A stretch of DNA of 64,000 bases. Origin: Populus alba (lineage: Eukaryota > Streptophyta > Magnoliopsida > Malpighiales > Salicaceae). The stretch's first letter is position 1; each line of letters starts with the position of its first letter. Positions 59,872 to 64,000 of the stretch are shown here, piece by piece. The stretch is taken from positions 14,942,001 to 15,006,000 of the forward strand of contig NC_133296.1 of NCBI RefSeq assembly GCF_005239225.2, given 5' to 3'. The position numbers and the translations under genes are program-made. The notes below the pieces were generated by a model, which was given only the letters and a program-made list of their open reading frames with translations, was not told the DNA's origin and searched no databases.

Positions 59872-62133
59872 TGTTGCTACCCAATTTTTGACCCATGTTT
59901 TTGATATATTTTCAAAAAATCCAAAAATAGAGAAAAACAATGAAAATCCAAAAAATATGTTTTTTTAATATATTTTCATCATTTTAGCATTTTCAACGTC
60001 GTCTAAAAAAAGAATTTAAATTGTTAAAAGATTTTCAAACGTGCTCGACTTTTCACGCGTCATTTTTAAATCATTGATTTTCCGCATTTGAGTCGACGTT
60101 GATATTGCTCGTTTCAAAAAAAATACAAAAAAAATAAGAAAAATCAAAATTTACAAAAAGAAAGAAGTTGAGGGACCAAGTTGAAAAACCTAGCAACATT
60201 TTGCCTATAAATACTGGTTTCCTCAACACATTCAAGGGGGGAGGTTAATTTGGGGACATTGAAAAAAAAACACAAAACCCTAAAACCCAACTTTTTCTCT
60301 CCACTCAAAAACAACTGGCCGGCGGCCTCCCCTACTGATTTTGAATTTTTGTTTCTCGGGGTCCTTGGATTTTACTCTCCCAGAACCAGAGAGCCAAGGA
60401 CCCCCACCATCGGAGTCCCACATTTGACCCACACGGTTCACCATCTTCATCTCTTTCTCCCACAGCCGTACCTACCAAAAAAATCACAGCCGCCGGCCAA
60501 GACCTTTTTTTTTCCTTCCCCATTTTTCCTCCACCACGGCCAAACACCCCCCACCTTCTGATTTTTCTTCTCCAACCGGCCGCCAGGACAGCCCCTCTTC
60601 TTCTCTCCCGGTCGCTCCTTTCCTAACCAGAGAACCGGCCACCGTTGATCTCTCTCCCTCATCCCCACGGATGCGGCCAATATCCTCTCCCTCTCCAACG
60701 GTGGTTTCCTTTTCCTTCTCCGGCTCCCCTGTGAACCAGCCCCCTCCCCTGATTTGATTCTTTTTCCCTTCTCACAGCCGACCCCCAATAGCCCCCGCTG
60801 CTCACCATCTTCTTCCTCTCTCTCTCGCCGGCCAGCCTTCCACAGCAGCACCCAATCTCCTCAGCACCGCCACCGATCTCCCCACAACTGAAGAACCCAG
60901 CGACGAGAAGCAGCTCCACCGAACCGGAGATCCGCCACCAGCTTGGGGGACGCCGTCTGACCTTCCCAGCAGGAATCCCTTCACCGGCTTCTTTCATCGA
61001 AGAACCCAGCTCGCCCGGACCGCATCGGAGCCTCCAGCAGCAGCAGCTCTTTGGACACACGCCGGCCATCCGAAGCAGAGGAGAAGGTGATGAAATCCTT
61101 CACAACAGAAGCAGCGCCGGAGGAGGAGAGAACTGAAATGATTTGAAAACCGTAACCAAAAGGACCCAAAAAAAACAGATCTGAAAAACAAAGAAAAAGA
61201 ATTAAAATCGACTGCTGTGTTGTTCCCTTTTTTTTGTTCTGCAGGTCATCGTCGGCGTTGGGAGGCTGAGAAGAAGCCGATCCCCCCTGCTGCTGCGTTT
61301 TCTCGTGGAGGCGCGTGAACCCACGCGCCGCCAGTGGCGGTGGCGCGTGGGAAGACGCGCCGCCACTGATTCTCTGCACCTAAAGCCTCCCAGCACTGTT
61401 CCCGTGTACTGTTCCTGCATGTTCTAGAAGCCTTAGGATGTTTTAGGGGTTGTTTAGTAATTTTAGAATTGTTTAAAGTAATTTTTGTTTAGTTTTGAGT
61501 TTTTTGTAATTTGTATTTTTGTAAATATTGGATGTAAAAGAAAAGAAAAGAAAAGAAAAAGAAAAGAAAGAGAAAATAATAATAAAAAAGGGGTTGTGTG
61601 TGTTGGTGTATTTTTATTTATTTATTTTGTATTTGTATTTGTATTGTGGATGTAAAAGAAAAGAAAAAAGAAAAGAAAAGAAACAAAAAATAGTAAAAGT
61701 GAATGTGGGTGTTTGTATGTGTTTTATTTTTTTATTTTTATTTATATATATTTTATTTTTTAATGATAAAAATTGCAGATATCAAAAGAAGAATTTAATA
61801 TTTTGATTGGATCACGGTTAAGAATTATTAACTTATACGTAAGTAATATTTCTAATTTCCGATGAAAAGACAATTATTAAAACTTCTTTCACACATCAAA
61901 TTCGCGAAGCAGCTTACCTCAGGTAGGGTGTGTTAGGGGTGCTAATATCTTCCCTAACCACAACCAGTCCCGTACCCGTGAATCTCTGACGAGACCAGTA
62001 CATCCGGTTTCCTAGTAGCCCGCAATCAATTACTAGGTGGCGACTCCAACGAACCAAATCGAAGCAAACAACAACATACGAGACTTAAATCGCCAGCCGA
62101 TGCCGCGCGCCTGAAATTTTTTGGGGTGCGACA
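59872..62133 (+). repeat. 3' LTR of the young LARD
   Basis: A 2262-bp LTR with the same order and sequence as 51146-53404. Differences I saw are indels: A-run lengths near 60113-60136, GGCGGCCTCC against GGCGGCGCCTCC near 60322, one extra CAG near 61035, and changes in the GA-rich tracts near 61530-61690. I saw no base substitution outside low-complexity tracts. The right part of a minus-strand Copia frame continues into this LTR for about 35 codons by chance. Confidence 0.95.
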
Positions 62134-62138
62134 GTTAC
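62134..62138. repeat. Target site duplication of the young LARD, right
   Basis: GTTAC, identical to 51141-51145, directly after the LTR end GCGACA. Confidence 0.92.
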
Positions 62139-64000
62139 TTTGAAAAGGTAAATCAGACTGTGATGGTGAGGGATTGGTGTTTGGAGGTAAGGGACTGGAA
62201 AAGGGCAATATAGCAGGGGTGAGGATCTCGGCTGGTGAATCTTTGAGAGGAGGAGGTGTGGGGTGAAGAAATTTGGTTTCATCAAATACAACGTGGGGTG
62301 TAACATATACACGTTCAGTTAGAGGATCAAGGCACAAATAGCCCTTGTTTTGGAAGCTGTACCCAATAAAGATATATTGAAGAGATTTGTATTGCAACTT
62401 GTGATTGTTATAAGGGCGAATGAAAGGATAACACAGGCAGCCAAACACTCTAAAAGATTTGTACTCAGGAATTTTATGAAAAAGAACGTGATACGGGGAG
62501 ACATTGTCTAATACCTTGCTTGGCATCCTGTTGATGAGAAAAGTGGCTGATTGGAAAGCATGTTGCCAGAACTTCATTGGTAAAGAAGCATGAGCTAGGA
62601 GGGCCAACCTAGTTTCCACAACATGCCGGTGCTTCCTCTTTACTTTCCCATTCTGAGTTGAAGTATAAGGGCAAGAAAACCGATGCAAGATGCCAGACTG
62701 TTGAAGAAAAGTCACAAACGTTCGATACTCACCTCCATTGTCAGATTGGAGACATTTGATAGTTGCATCAAACTGATTTTCTACAAGAAGTTTGAACTGT
62801 TTGAAAACTTGCAGAGCTTGATCCTTGGTTTGCAGAGGGTAGAACCATGTATATCGTGAGTAATCATCAAGAAAGAGGATGAAATATCTTGCCCCTGATG
62901 TAGACTTGAGCATGGCAGGACCCCAAATATCAGTGTGAATTAGCTCCAAAGGTTTGGAAGCACGAGAGAGTGAAAGAGAGGTAGGTAACCTGTGACTTTT
63001 GGCCATTTGACAAGAAGGACAAATAGAAGAACAAATAGTAGTTTTATTCCTTTCACAAGAAACATTACAACTTTGCATTACTTGAGTTACAATATCTGCA
63101 GCAGCATGGCCTAGCCTGTGATGCCAAAGTTCCATTTTATTATGAACAAGATTGAGTCTATGGGGATGAATGGTGGAAAGATTACGAGTTCCAACATATG
63201 CCATTTTCTTGTTTCTATGCAGTACTGGAAATCTGTAGAGTCCATTCTCAAACCTGCCTTGTGCTAGCACCTTCTTCGAATGCAGGTCCTTCACAGTAAA
63301 AATATTAGCCCGAAACTCAATTAAGACATTATTATCGGAGCAAAACTTAGCAACACTTATCAAGTTGGCTGAGATAAATGGAACATGAAACACTTTTCTG
63401 AGTTGAAAAGAATGAGAATGAGAGACTAGCCGGTGGGAACCAGTGTTGGAGATGGTTAGATGCTTACCATTACCAACTGTGACTCTGTCTTTGCCTGTGT
63501 AAGGAGTAGAATTGGTGAGAGTTCCTTCATTCTAAGTCAGATGGTGACTTGCTCCAGAGTTGAGATACCAGTCATCATCAGTAGGATTATGTGAGGATGC
63601 AACCATAGCAGGTATATTATTTTGACTTCCAGTATTCAAAGGAGGAGTACCACTGTTTTGTGAGTTTTGATACGAGATATCAAAACGATGATAACAAACA
63701 TGAACAGTATGACCAAACTTGCCACACAACTGACACTGTGGCTTATCAGAGTTGGTTGAATTCTGTTTCCCAGTATAACCATACCTGCCTCCACGACTAC
63801 GTCCTCTGTTGGTGTAGTTGCTGGTGTTGGAGTTCTGATTGTATCCTCGGTTACCAAAGAATTTTCGTCCACCACCTCTGTTGTTAGAGAAGGAGGCATA
63901 ACAGGCAGTCATAGAAGAAGCATGATCAAGTGAGCTTTGTTGCTCAAGATGATGCTCAAATGCTAGTAGCATACTATGAACTATTTCAATAGAGATCTTG
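62139..64000 (-). pseudogene. Copia polyprotein, 5' part: gag zinc knuckle, protease, integrase
   Basis: Minus-strand coding sequence running in from beyond the right edge. The gag end holds a GR-rich stretch and the zinc knuckle CQLCGKFGHTVHVC (CX2CX4HX4C). The protease active site reads WYLNSGASHH, where the family has Asp in place of Asn, so it should be inactive. An in-frame TAG at 63532-63534 follows directly. The same frame then continues through the GAG-pre-integrase region (WHHRLGHAAADIV, then CPSCQMAKSH) and the integrase core, with HTDIWGPA, LQSDNGGEY and the conserved Glu region near AFQSATFLINRMP. It ends near PSQSDLPFQS at the target duplication, and the reading frame resumes at 51145. 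Gag continues past 64000. The visible breaks are the stop, the protease change, the later TGA at 51039 and the LARD insertion. Confidence 0.93.

Larger units (their letters stand above)
51146..62133 (+). mobile_element. Complete non-autonomous LTR retrotransposon (Ogre/Tat-like LARD)
   Basis: A 10,988-bp element inserted in the Copia polyprotein gene. It has a 5' LTR (51146-53404), primer-binding site (from 53408), internal region (53405-59871), polypurine tract and 3' LTR (59872-62133), with a GTTAC duplication on both sides. The LTRs start TG and end CA. No internal frame encodes gag, protease, reverse transcriptase or integrase, so it is a LARD that depends on proteins from a partner. The primer-binding site TGGCGACTCC matches a tRNA-Arg 3' end, as in Ogre/Tat Ty3-gypsy elements, which points to an Ogre-like partner. 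In the stretches I compared, the two LTRs differ only by short indels in homopolymers and simple repeats, so the insertion is recent. The 3' end of the internal region (58296-59790) is packed with tandem repeats that encode small hairpins. Confidence 0.95.

Noticed and set aside
51146..62133. Bacterial or viral origin for this GC-rich segment
   Set aside because: Structure (LTRs, primer site, polypurine tract, target duplication) is fully that of a plant LTR retrotransposon.
62026..63393. Single 455-residue frame joining Copia integrase to extra C-terminal sequence
   Set aside because: The last ~35 codons come from the LARD LTR read backwards. The fusion is an accident of insertion, not a gene.

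Overview
The window is plant nuclear DNA, most likely from a poplar or close relative (Salicaceae). Evidence: intron-rich genes with GT..AG junctions, AT-rich spacers, a tRNA-derived SINE, Copia and Ogre-like LTR retrotransposons, and a plastid lipoyl synthase whose sequence reads like the Populus LIP1P proteins. The species call is recognition from memory, not a search.

Positions 1-41870 are gene-bearing. On the minus strand lie an IST1-like ESCRT regulator (8519-11204, six exons), an NDR1/HIN1-like LEA_2 membrane protein (16282-17058), a small basic plant protein of unknown function (18055-18402) and plastidial lipoyl synthase (20683-23292, six exons). On the plus strand lie an EPF1-type stomatal peptide gene (30647-31139, two exons) and an ELMO-domain gene (35774-39239, nine coding exons seen, true start uncertain). 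A frameshifted caffeate-type O-methyltransferase remnant sits just past the ELMO gene (39975-40257, minus). The genes share no pathway and stand alone, as usual in plants. Spacers hold microsatellites, MITE-like AT-rich elements, a SINE with a 14-bp target duplication, and local tandem duplications.

Positions 41870-64000 are a nest of transposable elements. A decayed, truncated LARD-type LTR element lies in minus orientation (41870-47008) against one end of a CACTA-like transposon (end at 47138). A Ty1/Copia element on the minus strand (49186 to beyond 64000) carries two in-frame stops and an altered protease active site. It was later split by a complete 10,988-bp non-autonomous LTR retrotransposon (51146-62133, plus strand), which has two ~2.26-kb near-identical LTRs, a GTTAC target duplication, a primer-binding site matching tRNA-Arg (an Ogre/Tat trait) and no gag-pol genes.

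The most unusual structure is at the 3' end of that element's internal region (58296-59790), just upstream of the polypurine tract. Five adjacent tandem-repeat families occur there. Four of them, of unrelated unit sequence, are built from short hairpins (about 29 in all) whose stems change in a compensatory way while loops stay constant. This looks like a structured RNA domain of the retroelement, and I do not recognise it.
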